From Streptomyces sp. NBC_01260 (GTDB taxonomy: Bacteria > Actinomycetota > Actinomycetes > Streptomycetales > Streptomycetaceae), in assembly GCF_036226405.1 (NCBI RefSeq), contig NZ_CP108464.1, positions 2,914,001-2,978,000 of the forward strand: DNA of 64,000 nt, in the 5' to 3' direction. Positions 8,364 to 18,595 of this stretch are shown here, piece by piece. A program made the translations under genes and the position numbers. The notes below the pieces were generated by a model. It had not been told where the DNA came from. It did no database searches and worked only from the letters and a program-made list of their open reading frames with translations. How positions within the stretch are numbered: the stretch's first letter is position 1; each line of letters starts with the position of its first letter.

Positions 8364-9364
8364 TTCGCCGTCTCCGTCCCGGCTGCGACGGACTGCGCCG
8401 CCTCGTCCCCGTCGTTCTTCTGCTGTTCGGCCGCATGGCCGGTGAGGGAGATGAACACGTCGTCGAGGGTGGGGCGGCGCAGCCCGATGTCGTCGATCTC
8501 CACCCCGCGGGCGTCGAGGTCGCGGATGATCTCGGCGAGGAGCTTGGCCCCGCCGTCGACCGGGACGGTCAGTTTGCGCATGTGCGGGACAACCGCGGCC
8601 TCGCCCTTGCCCAGGTGGCCGAGGACGGCGCGGGCCGGATCGATCTGGTCGCTCTGGTGCACCACGACCTCGACGCGCTCGCCGCCGGTGCGGGACTTGA
8701 GCTGGTCGGAGGTGCCGCGGGCGATGACGAGGCCGTGGTCGATCACACAGATGTCATGGGCGAGACGGTCGGCCTCCTCCAGGTACTGCGTGGTCAGCAG
8801 CAGCGTCGTACCACCTGCCACGAGCTCCTCGATGACCTCCCAGAGCTGCTGCCGGTTGCGCGGGTCGAGGCCGGTGGTCGGCTCGTCCATGAACATGACC
8901 GGCGGGGAGACGATGAGCGCCGCCGCCAGGTCGAGACGGCGGCGCATGCCGCCGGAGTACGTCTTGGCGGGGCGGTCGGCCGCGTCGGCGAGGTGGAACC
9001 GATCCAGCAGCTCCCCCGCGCGGGCCTTCGCGTCGCGCCGGCTCATCTGGTAGAGCTGGCCGACCATCCGCAGGTTCTCGCGGCCGGTCAGGTATTCGTC
9101 CACGGCGGCGAACTGGCCGGAGAGCCCGATCGAGCGCCGTACCTCGTGGGGTTTCTTCAGTACGTCGATGCCGGCGACGAAGGCGCTGCCGCTGTCGGGC
9201 ATGAGCAGCGTCGTCAGGACGCGCACAGCGGTCGTCTTGCCGGCGCCGTTGGGGCCGAGAAGCCCGAGGACAGTGCCTTCGGGCACGTCGAAATCGACAC
9301 CGCCGAGTGCAGTGACGTCGCCGAAGGTCTTCACCAGACCTTCGGCGTATATGGCGCCTGGCAT
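8360..9364 (-). CDS. ABC transporter ATPase, DrrA-like
   Basis: This 334-residue ATPase has Walker A GPNGAGKTT, signature YSGGMRRRLDLA, Walker B VMFMDEPTTGLD and a C-terminal extension of about 100 residues typical of the DrrA subfamily (GGxRVEVVVHQSDQ, GVEIDDIGLRRPTLDDVFIS). It powers export through the permease encoded downstream in a two-gene operon. The ATG at 9364 is likely, and the upstream region carries a repeated CGCGATACA motif that may bind a repressor. No regulator gene is adjacent. Confidence 0.9.
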   Translation of the reverse strand: MPGAIYAEGLVKTFGDVTALGGVDFDVPEGTVLGLLGPNGAGKTTAVRVLTTLLMPDSGSAFVAGIDVLKKPHEVRRSIGLSGQFAAVDEYLTGRENLRMVGQLYQMSRRDAKARAGELLDRFHLADAADRPAKTYSGGMRRRLDLAAALIVSPPVMFMDEPTTGLDPRNRQQLWEVIEELVAGGTTLLLTTQYLEEADRLAHDICVIDHGLVIARGTSDQLKSRTGGERVEVVVHQSDQIDPARAVLGHLGKGEAAVVPHMRKLTVPVDGGAKLLAEIIRDLDARGVEIDDIGLRRPTLDDVFISLTGHAAEQQKNDGDEAAQSVAAGTETAK

Positions 9365-9488
9365 ATGGGCTTCCCCCAGTGCGTTTGGGTGGCTTCCTCA
9401 CAGATCCTAGATTTGCCAATCTTTCCTCGCCCGGCGAACACACGAAGCGAACGCGTGTACGCCCTCGAGCCGAGCGAGGGCACAGTAA

Positions 9489-9508
9489 CGCGATACATCG
9501 CGATACAC
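9489..9508. promoter_or_regulatory. Tandem CGATACA repeat between exporter operon and ilvA
   Basis: Two head-to-tail copies of CGATACA occur 10 bp apart (CGCGATACATCGCGATACAC), so both face the same side of the helix. On the other strand this reads TGTATCGCGATGTATCG. It lies about 125 nt upstream of the ATPase start. It resembles operators of repressors that control Streptomyces drug exporters, but the factor is unknown. Confidence 0.4.
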
Positions 9509-9518
9509 AAGGTGCGGC

Positions 9519-10748
9519 TCAGTTCAACACCAGGTAGCCCGCGTCGCGCAGCGCCGCGGCGACCTCCTCGCAGTGCTCCGGGCCCTTCGTCTCCAGATGC
9601 AGCTCCACCTCGGCCTCGGTGAGGCCGAGCCGGGGATCGGTACGCACATGGCTCACGTCCAGGACGTTGGCATCGGCCACCGAGAGCACGGCCAGCATCG
9701 TCGCCAGCGCGCCGGGGCGGTCCGTCAGCCGCAGCCGCAGGCTCAGATAGCGGCCGGCCGCCGACATGCCGTGGGTCAGGATGCGCTGCATCAGCAGCGG
9801 GTCCACGTTGCCGCCGGAGAGCAGCGCCACCACCGGCCCGCGGAACGACTTCGGGTCGCTCAGCAGGGCGGCCACCGGGCTCGCCCCGGCCGGCTCCACG
9901 ACCATCTTCGCCCGCTCCAGGCAGAGCAGCAGCGCACTGGACAGCTCGTCCTCGGAGACCGTACGGACCTCGTCGACCAGGTCCCGGACCAGGGCGAACG
10001 GGACATCGCCCGGCCGTCCCACCTTGATGCCGTCCGCCATCGTCTGGAGCGAGCCGACCGACACCGGGTGGCCGGCGGCCAGCGAGGGCGGGTAGGCGGC
10101 CGCGCCCGCCGCCTGCACGCCGACGATCCGCACATCGGGCCGGATCGCCTTCACCGCCACCGCGATCCCCGCGGCGAGTCCGCCGCCGCCGATCCCGACG
10201 ACGATGGTGCGCACCTCGGGGCACTGCTCCAGGATCTCCAGGCCCACCGTGCCCTGCCCAGCGATGATGTCCGGGTGGTCGAAGGGGTGGATGAAGACCG
10301 CGCCGGTCTCCCGCGCGTACTCCTGCGCCGCGGCCAGCGTCTCGTCGACGACATGGCCGTGCAGCCGCACCCGGGCCCCGTACTCACGCGTCGCGGCGAC
10401 CTTCGGCAGCGGCGCCCCGACCGGCATGAAGACCGTCGACCGTACGCCGAGCAGCGCAGACGCGAGCGCGACACCCTGCGCATGGTTTCCGGCACTCGCG
10501 GCCACCACACCCGCCGCCCGTTCCACCGGGGAGAGTCCGGCGATCCGCACATAAGCACCCCGCAGTTTGAACGAGCCGGTCCGCTGCAGGTTCTCGCACT
10601 TGAACTGGACGGGCGCGCCCACGAGGTCGGTCAGATGGCGGCTGCCCTCCATCGCGGTGACCCTGGAGACGCCGGAGAGCATCTTCTGCGCCCCCTTGAT
10701 GTCATCGAGGATCAGCGGGGGAAACGGGGTGGGCGGCGGGAAGTTCAT
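9519..10748 (-). CDS. ilvA: Threonine ammonia-lyase (threonine dehydratase)
   Basis: This 409-residue PLP enzyme converts threonine to 2-oxobutyrate, the first step to isoleucine. The PLP lysine is K61 in TGSFKLRGA. SAGNHAQGVA and the glycine loop GIGGGGLAAG bind cofactor phosphate. The C-terminal 75 residues form an ACT-like domain (LRLRLTDRPGALATMLAVL). This is the short, single-ACT form common in actinobacteria. The chosen ATG at 10748 fits the family N-terminus, and extension upstream would run over the MarR promoter. It is divergent from a MarR regulator that starts 156 bp away. Confidence 0.92.
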   Translation of the reverse strand: MNFPPPTPFPPLILDDIKGAQKMLSGVSRVTAMEGSRHLTDLVGAPVQFKCENLQRTGSFKLRGAYVRIAGLSPVERAAGVVAASAGNHAQGVALASALLGVRSTVFMPVGAPLPKVAATREYGARVRLHGHVVDETLAAAQEYARETGAVFIHPFDHPDIIAGQGTVGLEILEQCPEVRTIVVGIGGGGLAAGIAVAVKAIRPDVRIVGVQAAGAAAYPPSLAAGHPVSVGSLQTMADGIKVGRPGDVPFALVRDLVDEVRTVSEDELSSALLLCLERAKMVVEPAGASPVAALLSDPKSFRGPVVALLSGGNVDPLLMQRILTHGMSAAGRYLSLRLRLTDRPGALATMLAVLSVADANVLDVSHVRTDPRLGLTEAEVELHLETKGPEHCEEVAAALRDAGYLVLN

Positions 10749-10904
10749 ACCGCGAGTCTTGCAGCTGAAAGGGGTTGTGGCCGCCGCGAGCCAGGCCGTC
10801 CTGCGCCGATGTCCGCAGGTTTGTGCAGCGCTGGTACGCGTTGCCCCGGGGCCGCGTACTCTGTCCCCCACCCATCCGACACCGCACGAAGAGAGCCCCC
10901 GGCC

Positions 10905-11435
10905 ATGCCCCCTCAGGACATGACGACTGCCGCGTCTCCCTCCGGGGGCGCCACCCCGGAGAATCCGGGTCCCGACCCCCTCCTCGACACCCTGCAGCAC
11001 CAGGTGGCGGTCTTCGCCCGCCGTGCCGAGCAGACCCGCCTCGGCGGCGTCGGCCAGGTGCGCAACTCCATGGACCGGGCCGCGTATCTGCTGCTCAACC
11101 GGCTGGACCGGGAAGGGCCCATGGGCGTCAAGGCGCTGGCCGCCGGGATGGGGATCGACTCCTCGACCGTGACCCGGCAGGTCGCGCCGCTCGTGGACAC
11201 GGGCCTGGTCAAGCGGACCTCGCACCCGGAGGACGGCCGGGCCGTCGTGCTCCAGCTGTCCCCGCGCGGCCAGGCCCGGCTGGACGAGGTCCGGGCCTCG
11301 CGGCGCGAGCTGATGTCACAGGTGACGGGCGACTGGGACGAGGAGGAACGCGACACGTTCTGCGCGCTGCTCACCCGTTTCAACGCGGCACTGGCCGCCC
11401 GGCAGAGCGCGCACCAGCCGCCCGCCGCGGGCTAG
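10905..11435 (+). CDS. MarR-family transcriptional regulator
   Basis: This 176-residue protein contains the winged helix of MarR proteins, with GPMGVKALAAGMGIDSSTVT as recognition region and VKRTSHPEDGRAVVLQLS as the wing, between N- and C-terminal dimerisation helices. The ATG at 10905 follows GAGAGCCC. A second ATG is at 10920. It is divergent from ilvA. MarR proteins often control neighbours, so an effect on ilvA is possible but not shown. A dispersed palindromic repeat follows its stop. Confidence 0.85.
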   Translation: MPPQDMTTAASPSGGATPENPGPDPLLDTLQHQVAVFARRAEQTRLGGVGQVRNSMDRAAYLLLNRLDREGPMGVKALAAGMGIDSSTVTRQVAPLVDTGLVKRTSHPEDGRAVVLQLSPRGQARLDEVRASRRELMSQVTGDWDEEERDTFCALLTRFNAALAARQSAHQPPAAG

Positions 11436-11444
11436 GTTCTTCCG

Positions 11445-11503
11445 TTTGGATCATGCTGGGCTCGCGGGGTCCGGCACCGCTCCCCGGTCGAGCCTGATCC
11501 AAA
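11445..11503. repeat. Palindromic dispersed element, copy 1
   Basis: TTTGGATCA (11445-11453) and its exact complement TGATCCAAA (11495-11503) bound a 59-bp GC-rich element. The complement strand reads GGATCAGGCT, GACCGGGGAGCGG, TGCCGGACC and GCGAGCCC in order. The same blocks occur in the same order at 28553-28610. It lies between the MarR gene and the sigma-like gene and could fold into a transcript hairpin. Confidence 0.65.
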
Positions 11504-11553
11504 GAAAGACCCCAAGCCTTGACCCCGGGCCCGCGGAGCGCTCGGATGGCAGG

Positions 11554-12048
11554 GTGCGAGAGCGCCAGGCGGGCCGACAGCGGCGCCGCGCCCAGGAGTT
11601 CGAGGCCTTCGTGGCGGGCGCGGCAGGCAGGCTGCTGCACGCCGCCACCCTGCTCACCGCCGAACCCGCCCGGCCGCCGGGGGCCAACGAGCGCGCACAG
11701 CGACTGCTGACGGCCGCGCTGGCCCGTACGTACGCGGACTGGGACCGGCTGCACGGCGAGGATCCGTACAACCGCACCCGGCAGGAGCTGGCCACCCGGT
11801 TCGCGAGGGAGGCCTGGCGCCACCACCACGCGCGCGGCGGGCTGTTGGACCGGCTGACCCCGCAGGAACGGCTCGTCCTGGTGCTGCGGCTGCACGAAGA
11901 GGTCGCCGAGGAGCAGACCGCGGCACTGCTCGGACTGCCCGCGGAGCGCATCCGCGCGATCTGCAACCGCTCGGTGGCCACGATGCGCGGCACCCGCGGC
12001 CCCAGCATCCGGCAGGGGCCCACCAGAGAGCTGGGGGCCACGCCATGA
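11554..12048 (+). CDS. ECF-sigma-like protein
   Basis: This protein has about 164 residues. Its C-terminal part, LTPQERLVLVLRLHEEVAEE followed by TAALLGLPAERIRAICNRSV, matches the helix-turn-helix of sigma region 4. The N-terminal part (AQEFEAFVAGAAGRLLHAAT) resembles the start of a divergent region 2. The GTG at 11554 is a compromise: the frame is open from 11446, across the repeat, and no strong ribosome binding site decides the start. It overlaps the next gene by 4 nt, which encodes a small membrane protein like an anti-sigma partner. It may also be a regulator that no longer binds polymerase. Confidence 0.6.
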   Translation: MRERQAGRQRRRAQEFEAFVAGAAGRLLHAATLLTAEPARPPGANERAQRLLTAALARTYADWDRLHGEDPYNRTRQELATRFAREAWRHHHARGGLLDRLTPQERLVLVLRLHEEVAEEQTAALLGLPAERIRAICNRSVATMRGTRGPSIRQGPTRELGATP

Positions 12049-12296
12049 GCGGTACCGGCCGCAAGGAGGACGAGGTCCGGCGGATGCTGGAGGGGCCGCA
12101 TCCGCAGGTGCCCGTCGATCTGGCGGAACGGGCGGTGGAGCGCGGCGGCCGGCTGCTGCGCCGGCAGCGGGTCCTGCGCCTGCTGGGGCTGCTCGCGCTG
12201 ATCGCCGCGGTGGCCGCGTTCGCGGTGTGGGCGGTGACGGTCCAGCCCTGGCAGGCGCCGCCGGCCGAGACGACCCCGCCACTGGGCGGCTGGTGA
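12045..12296 (+). CDS. Small membrane protein coupled to the sigma-like gene
   Basis: This 83-residue protein has a cytoplasmic N-terminus of about 45 charged residues (KEDEVRRMLEGPHPQVPVDL), one transmembrane helix (LLGLLALIAAVAAFAVWAVT) and a short Pro/Thr-rich outer tail. The 4-nt ATGA overlap implies co-translation with the sigma-like protein. The layout is that of a minimal membrane anti-sigma factor, but it lacks the HxxxCxxC zinc motif, so this role is inferred from context only. Confidence 0.7.
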   Translation: MSGTGRKEDEVRRMLEGPHPQVPVDLAERAVERGGRLLRRQRVLRLLGLLALIAAVAAFAVWAVTVQPWQAPPAETTPPLGGW

Positions 12297-12376
12297 GCGC
12301 ATGTCGCCGGGCCGCCCCGGATCTACCCTGGAAGAAGCGGCCGGGGCCAGGCGGAACCGGCCCAGGAGGCACTGCC

Positions 12377-12568
12377 ATGACCAGGAAGATCGCTGACTGC
12401 CGCAAGTATCCGAGCGAGTCGAACTGCTCACTGACCATCTCCGGCGAGGAGGACGAAGTCGTGCGGGCGGCAACCGAGCACGCCGTCTCCGTCCATGAGC
12501 ACCCGGACGGCCCCGAGCTGCGGGAGCAGATCCGGTCCATGCTGGAGGACGAGAAGGCCACCGTCTGA
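12377..12568 (+). CDS. DUF1059 small protein
   Basis: This 63-residue soluble protein starts MTRKIADCRKYPSESNCSLT, the typical N-terminus of DUF1059 proteins with two conserved cysteines. It ends in an amphipathic helix (ELREQIRSMLEDEK). The ATG at 12377 follows GGAGGC. It stands alone, 80 nt after the small membrane gene. Its function is unknown. The paired cysteines might bind metal or form a disulfide. Confidence 0.85.
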   Translation: MTRKIADCRKYPSESNCSLTISGEEDEVVRAATEHAVSVHEHPDGPELREQIRSMLEDEKATV

Positions 12569-12614
12569 GACGGGCCCGACGCGACCGGGGCGGAGCCGGA
12601 TTCCCGACCCCGCC

Positions 12615-12658
12615 CCAGGAGTGCTCAGACGTCCCGCACCAGGAGTGCTCACACGTCC
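12615..12658. repeat. Two-copy 20-bp direct repeat
   Basis: CCAGGAGTGCTCAGACGTCC (12615-12634) recurs with one mismatch at 12639-12658. It lies in the non-coding gap between the DUF1059 gene and the 3' end of metB. This could be simple tandem duplication. Confidence 0.6.
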
Positions 12659-12718
12659 TGGCACAGGAGCCGGCACGCGCCGCCCCGCCACGGCACGGGC
12701 ACGGCACGCTCGCAGGTG

Positions 12719-13864
12719 TCAGCCGAGCGCCTGCGTCAGGTCGGCCAGCAGGTCGTCGCCGTTCTCGATGCCGACGGAGAGCCTGACCAGGTCGGCGGGG
12801 ACCTCCAGCGGCGATCCGGCCGCCGAGGCGTGCGTCATCCGGCCCGGGTGCTCCAGCAGCGACTCGACGCCGCCGAGGGACTCACCGAGCGTGAAGAGCT
12901 TCGCCCGGTTGCAGACCTCGACCGCCGCCTCCTCGCCGCCCGCGACCCGGAAGGACACCATGCCGCCGAACGCCTTCATCTGCTTGGCGGCGATCTCGTG
13001 CCCCTGGTGCTCGGGCAGTCCCGGGTAGAGGACGTGGGTGACCTTGGGGTGCCGGGTCAGCAGGTCGGCGACCTTGGTGGCGTTCTCGCTGTGCCGGTCC
13101 ATCCGGACGGCGAGGGTCTTGATGCCGCGCAGCACCAGCCAGGCGTCGAAGGGGCCGGCCACGGCACCCATCGCGTTCTGGTGGTACGCCAACTCCTCGG
13201 AGAGTTCCGGGTCGTTGACGATCAGCGCGCCGCCGACGACGTCCGAGTGACCGCCCATGTACTTGGTGGTGGAGTGCACCACCACATCGGCGCCCAGGGC
13301 GAGGGGCTGCTGGAGATAGGGACTGGCGAAGGTGTTGTCGACGACCAGCCGCGCACCCGCCGAGCGGGCGACACCGGCGATGGCCGCGATGTCGGTGATG
13401 CCGAGCAGCGGGTTGGAGGGCGTCTCCACCCAGATCGCCTTGGTACGCGGCTGGATCGCGGCCCGTACCGCCGCCACGTCCGAGGTGTCGGCGACCGAGA
13501 ACTCCACGCCCCAGCGCGAGGCGACCTTCGCGAACAGCCGGAACGTACCGCCGTAGGCGTCGTTCGGGATGACCACGTGGTCGCCGGGCGTCAGCAGCGT
13601 ACGGAGCAGGCAGTCCTCGGCGGCCAGACCGGACGCGAAGGCGAGCCCGCGGCGGCCGCCCTCCAGGGCCGCCAGGTTCTCCTCCAGTGCGGTGCGCGTC
13701 GGGTTGGCGCTGCGGCTGTACTCGTAGCCGCCGCGCAGCCCGCCCACGCCGTCCTGCTTGTACGTGGACACCTGGTAAATGGGCGGAACAACAGCGCCGG
13801 TGAGGGGATCGGCGGTGTTTCCCGCGTGGATCGCGAGAGTTTCGAAGCTGTGCTGGTCGCTCAT
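12719..13864 (-). CDS. metB: Cystathionine gamma-synthase
   Basis: This 381-residue Cys/Met-metabolism PLP enzyme joins an O-acylhomoserine with cysteine in methionine synthesis, or acts as a gamma-lyase in reverse transsulfuration. The PLP lysine is K201 in HSTTKYMGGHSD. The substrate/cofactor segments YEYSRSANPTRTALE, DNTFASPYLQ and SLGGVESLLEHP are present. The start at 13864 gives the family length, and an earlier in-frame start at 13906 would add a non-conserved tail. Its exact specificity (MetB versus MetC-like) cannot be separated by sequence alone. Confidence 0.88.
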   Translation of the reverse strand: MSDQHSFETLAIHAGNTADPLTGAVVPPIYQVSTYKQDGVGGLRGGYEYSRSANPTRTALEENLAALEGGRRGLAFASGLAAEDCLLRTLLTPGDHVVIPNDAYGGTFRLFAKVASRWGVEFSVADTSDVAAVRAAIQPRTKAIWVETPSNPLLGITDIAAIAGVARSAGARLVVDNTFASPYLQQPLALGADVVVHSTTKYMGGHSDVVGGALIVNDPELSEELAYHQNAMGAVAGPFDAWLVLRGIKTLAVRMDRHSENATKVADLLTRHPKVTHVLYPGLPEHQGHEIAAKQMKAFGGMVSFRVAGGEEAAVEVCNRAKLFTLGESLGGVESLLEHPGRMTHASAAGSPLEVPADLVRLSVGIENGDDLLADLTQALG

Positions 13865-13932
13865 GAGGCCCGAGCGTAGTTCGTCCCGAGGGCCCTCATG
13901 GAGCACCGGGGCCGTCCGGGGACAATGGAGGC

Positions 13933-15036
13933 ATGGAGATTCTCTGGTTCCTGCTCGCGCTGTGCATGCTCGCCGCGGTTGTCGGCCCCTTCGTGCTGCG
14001 GCGCCGCGGCGGTATCCGTCAGGTGGCGCCCGGTTCCCCCGACGCCGCCGACCCGGACACCTACGGCTTCGCGCGCCAGGAGGAACTGGACATCCGGATG
14101 CCGGGCCCCGACCAGGACCTCCTGGACGTACTCGACGTCGTCCAGGGCACCCAGGAGTGGCGGGCCGCCTCGCAGCTGCTGTCCGGGACGCCGAAGGAGG
14201 GCGAGGTGCGGTGGCAGCGGGTGCAGGCGTTCGCCGGTGCCGCCTCGCTGGAGCTGGCGCGGCGGCCGGGCGTCGGCGGGGCCTGGCTGCGCAAGTGGCG
14301 GGCCGAGTCCCCGAAGGACGCGGGTGGCGCGGCCGTGCACGCCGAGTTCCTGGTCCAGCAGGCCTGGCGTTCCTCCACCGTCGGTACGGACGACTTCCGG
14401 ATCATCCTGGAGGAGGCCCGTACGGTCGTCGGCGAGGCGGCCCTGCTGGCCCCGGGCGACCCGGTGCCGTACCTGGTGGAGCTGGCCGCGGCCCGTGGGC
14501 TCGGCTACTCCCACGAGGAGTTCGACCAGCTCTGGGTGAAGATCATCGACCGGGCACCCGCGCACATGGGCGCGCACATCGCGGCGCTGCACTTCTGGTG
14601 CGAGAAGTGGCACGGCTCCCGCGAGGAGGCCGACCGGTTCGCCACCGCGGCCGCCGCCCGCGCCCCGCAGGGGTCACTGCTGGCCGCGCTGCCGCTCTTC
14701 GCGCTGTACGAGCACCTGCCCGAGGTCAATCTGGTGCGGGGCTTCTACCGGAGCCAGGCGGTGACGAAGGCGGTCGAGGGCGCCCTGTTCGCGGTGCACT
14801 CGGCCCGCGCCGACGACCCGATGCTCGCCCATGTCCGCCATCTGCTGGTGCTGTTCCTGGTCCGGATGGAGCGCTGGGCGGAGGCGATGGGCCAGCTCGT
14901 CCACATCGACGGGCACGTGGGCGCGCTGCCGTGGACGGAGAGCTCCGACCCGGCGGCCGAGTACACCGTGTACCGCGCCCTGGCGGTCGCCGGCTACGAG
15001 GCGAACGGCGGCAGCCCGGCGACGCTGCTGCGGTAG
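13933..15036 (+). CDS. Conserved protein with N-terminal membrane helix
   Basis: This 367-residue protein has a single N-terminal helix (ILWFLLALCMLAAVVGPFVL) followed by Arg residues. A mostly helical cytoplasmic domain comes next. Several helices in the second half (LAALPLFALYEHLPEVNLVR, MLAHVRHLLVLFLVRMERWA) resemble degenerate TPR hairpins. I do not recognise a named family. It is divergent from metB with only 68 bp between starts, and it precedes a 40-residue membrane protein and msrA on the same strand. Confidence 0.75.
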   Translation: MEILWFLLALCMLAAVVGPFVLRRRGGIRQVAPGSPDAADPDTYGFARQEELDIRMPGPDQDLLDVLDVVQGTQEWRAASQLLSGTPKEGEVRWQRVQAFAGAASLELARRPGVGGAWLRKWRAESPKDAGGAAVHAEFLVQQAWRSSTVGTDDFRIILEEARTVVGEAALLAPGDPVPYLVELAAARGLGYSHEEFDQLWVKIIDRAPAHMGAHIAALHFWCEKWHGSREEADRFATAAAARAPQGSLLAALPLFALYEHLPEVNLVRGFYRSQAVTKAVEGALFAVHSARADDPMLAHVRHLLVLFLVRMERWAEAMGQLVHIDGHVGALPWTESSDPAAEYTVYRALAVAGYEANGGSPATLLR

Positions 15037-15138
15037 AAAGCCCGGCTCCGGGGCCACCCGGCTCCGGGGGTGTGCGACGGTGGGCACCGACAGGGCGCCC
15101 ACCGCGCGGACTGCTGACTGATGGGACCGGTACACCTC

Positions 15139-15261
15139 ATGGCCCGACTGATACCCCTGATCCTGATCGGCCTCGGCCTCTACTTCTGGTTCAAGGCCCG
15201 CAAGCGGACCGCCGCCTACGTCGAGGACGCGGAGTCCGAGAACGGCATCCCCCGCCGCTGA
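15139..15261 (+). CDS. 40-residue membrane protein
   Basis: This short gene encodes [20 protein letters not shown] followed by a charged tail rich in Arg and Glu, ending GIPRR. One hydrophobic helix is present. The ATG at 15139 and another in-frame ATG at 15121 (directly after a TGA) are both possible. Codon use is typical of the genome. It sits between the conserved membrane-anchored protein and msrA. Its function is unknown. Confidence 0.65.
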   Translation: MARLIPLILIGLGLYFWFKARKRTAAYVEDAESENGIPRR

Positions 15262-15346
15262 CCGGGGCGACGGCACCGGCGGCGGAATCCACGGCGGTCC
15301 CGGTGCGTTGTACGGACAGCACGCCGACCCGACGAGGAGCCCCCGC

Positions 15347-16012
15347 ATGTTCCTGCACCGCCGCACCCCGCAGCTCCCCGCTCCGGAGGAGGCCCTGCGC
15401 GGCCGCCCCGTCCCGGAGTTCACCGTCCCGTCCCGCCACACGGTCCTGGGCAACGCCCTGGTGGGCCCGTACCCGGAGGGTCTGGAGGTCGCGGACTTCG
15501 CGATGGGCTGCTTCTGGGGCGCCGAGCGCAAGTTCTGGCAGACGGACGGCGTCTGGACGACGCTCGTCGGCTACCAGGGCGGCTCCACGGAGAACCCCGC
15601 TTACGAAGAGGTCTGCTCAGGCCTGACCGGCCACACGGAGGCCGTCCGCGTCGTGTACGACCCGCGCGTCGTCACGTACCCCGAGCTGCTGAAGCTCTTC
15701 TGGGAGTCGCACAACCCGACCCAGGGCTTCCGCCAGGGCAATGACGTCGGTACGCAGTACCGCTCGGCGGTCTACACCCACTCCCCCGAGCAGGCCGCGG
15801 CCGTGCAGGCGTCCCGCGAGGCCTACCAGAAGGTCCTCACAGCCTCCGGCCACGGCGAGATCACCACGGAGATCCTGCCCGCCGAGGGCCGCCCCTTCTG
15901 GCCGGCGGAAGCTGCGCACCAGCAGTACCTGGACAAGAACCCGGCGGGCTACTGCGGGATCGGCGGTACGGGCGTCTCATGCCCGATCGGGGTGGCACCG
16001 GCCGACGGCTGA
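15347..16012 (+). CDS. msrA: Peptide methionine sulfoxide reductase A
   Basis: This 221-residue enzyme reduces methionine-S-sulfoxide in proteins. The catalytic cysteine is C55 in the GCFWG motif. [20 protein letters not shown] and HEL-like segments ([14 protein letters not shown]) follow, and recycling cysteines lie near the C-terminus ([13 protein letters not shown]). The N-terminal extension of about 45 residues is usual for actinobacterial MsrA. The ATG at 15347 has GAGGAG upstream. Confidence 0.95.
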   Translation: MFLHRRTPQLPAPEEALRGRPVPEFTVPSRHTVLGNALVGPYPEGLEVADFAMGCFWGAERKFWQTDGVWTTLVGYQGGSTENPAYEEVCSGLTGHTEAVRVVYDPRVVTYPELLKLFWESHNPTQGFRQGNDVGTQYRSAVYTHSPEQAAAVQASREAYQKVLTASGHGEITTEILPAEGRPFWPAEAAHQQYLDKNPAGYCGIGGTGVSCPIGVAPADG

Positions 16013-16086
16013 GTCCCGGGGGCGGCAGGCCCGGCGCGGGCAAGGCCGGTACTCTCGCATCGACTTGGACGGCGAGGGGCGGGAAC

Positions 16087-16491
16087 ATGATGCGCGGGAA
16101 CCGAACGGACGAACCGGCGATCCCCTCCCTGCGCGGACGCCCCTGGTGGGCCGCGAACGAAGGTCTGGCCTTCGTGCTGGAGCTGGTGGCGCTGGCGTGC
16201 CTGTGCTGGTGGGGCTTCACCGCCGGCGACGGCCCGGCCGTGCACCTGCTGCTGGGGATCGGGATGCCGGCCGTCGCCATCGCCCTGTGGGGCACGTTCG
16301 CCGCCCCTCGCGCCCGGATCCGGCTGCCGCTGGCGGGCGTGCTCGTGGTGAAGGCCGTGGTGCTCGGCGGCGGCGCCTTCGGGTTGTACCGGGTGGGCCA
16401 CCCGGTCGCGGCGGTCGTCCTGGCCGCGGTGATGGTGGCGAACACGGCCCTCGCGGAGACCTTCCGCAGGAGGCCGCCCGCCGGGGGCTGA
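16087..16491 (+). CDS. DUF2568 (YrdB-like) membrane protein
   Basis: This 134-residue protein is predicted to have four transmembrane helices. The typical opening NEGLAFVLELVALACLCWWG is followed by a central WGTFAAPRARIRLP segment, which matches the DUF2568 family. Its function is unknown. Two tandem ATG codons (16087, 16090) are both possible. A perfect palindromic terminator follows and is shared with convergent gdhA. Confidence 0.85.
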   Translation: MMRGNRTDEPAIPSLRGRPWWAANEGLAFVLELVALACLCWWGFTAGDGPAVHLLLGIGMPAVAIALWGTFAAPRARIRLPLAGVLVVKAVVLGGGAFGLYRVGHPVAAVVLAAVMVANTALAETFRRRPPAGG

Positions 16492-16496
16492 TACGT

Positions 16497-16528
16497 GAGG
16501 GGCTCGTCCCGGCCGGGACGAGCCCCTC
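16497..16528. terminator. Bidirectional terminator
   Basis: A perfect 32-bp palindrome (GAGGGGCTCGTCCCGG and its complement, no spacer) lies between the convergent DUF2568 gene and gdhA. Confidence 0.8.
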
Positions 16529-16540
16529 GTCGCGTCCGGG

Positions 16541-18266
<1,726 letters not shown>

Positions 18267-18437
18267 TCAGGACTCGCGCGGGCTGCGCAGCATCCACAGG
18301 CACGCGGCCGACACCAGGACGACCACGCCCGACACGACGCTCAGGGCGATGTTCAGGCCGCCCTGCTCGACCAGGAAGTTGAGGGAGACGTTCGCGACGA
18401 TCGCGGCGAGGAGCACGATCCAGAGCAGCGGCTTCAC
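18267..18437 (-). CDS. 56-residue two-helix membrane protein
   Basis: The GTG at 18437 with GGAGGA 6-10 nt upstream opens a 56-residue frame. It encodes two hydrophobic helices (LLWIVLLAAIVANVSLNFLV and ALSVVSGVVVLVSAACLWML) joined by EQGGLNI, ending RSPRES. Small two-helix proteins of this kind are common in streptomycetes and have no known function. A terminator-like hairpin lies upstream and probably ends the DUF1330 gene transcript. Confidence 0.75.
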   Translation of the reverse strand: MKPLLWIVLLAAIVANVSLNFLVEQGGLNIALSVVSGVVVLVSAACLWMLRSPRES

Positions 18438-18495
18438 GGGGTTCCTCCACGGAGACGGAGCCGGGCCCGGAGACGGAGCCCGGCAAGGACGGAGC

Positions 18496-18533
18496 GGGTG
18501 ACGCAGCCGGGCCGGCGTCCGGCTGCGTCACCC
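18496..18533. terminator. Terminator after the DUF1330 gene
   Basis: A 15-bp perfect stem (GGGTGACGCAGCCGG and complement) with an 8-nt loop lies downstream of the DUF1330 gene and upstream of the small two-helix protein gene. Confidence 0.7.
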
Positions 18534-18595
18534 ATCCTTCCGGCCGGCGGACGCCGGTACGAGGGCGCCCGCTCCCGGAACCGCGGTGTAGCGGG

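Noticed and set aside
6319..8436. 705-codon minus frame across DUF4307, greA and the permease
   Set aside because: It crosses three real genes and a terminator and has shadow-like Arg/Asp/His-rich composition.
15040..15072. Repeated CCCGGCTCCGGGG
   Set aside because: Two short GC-rich copies only. Could be a weak hairpin, not enough to call a terminator or element.
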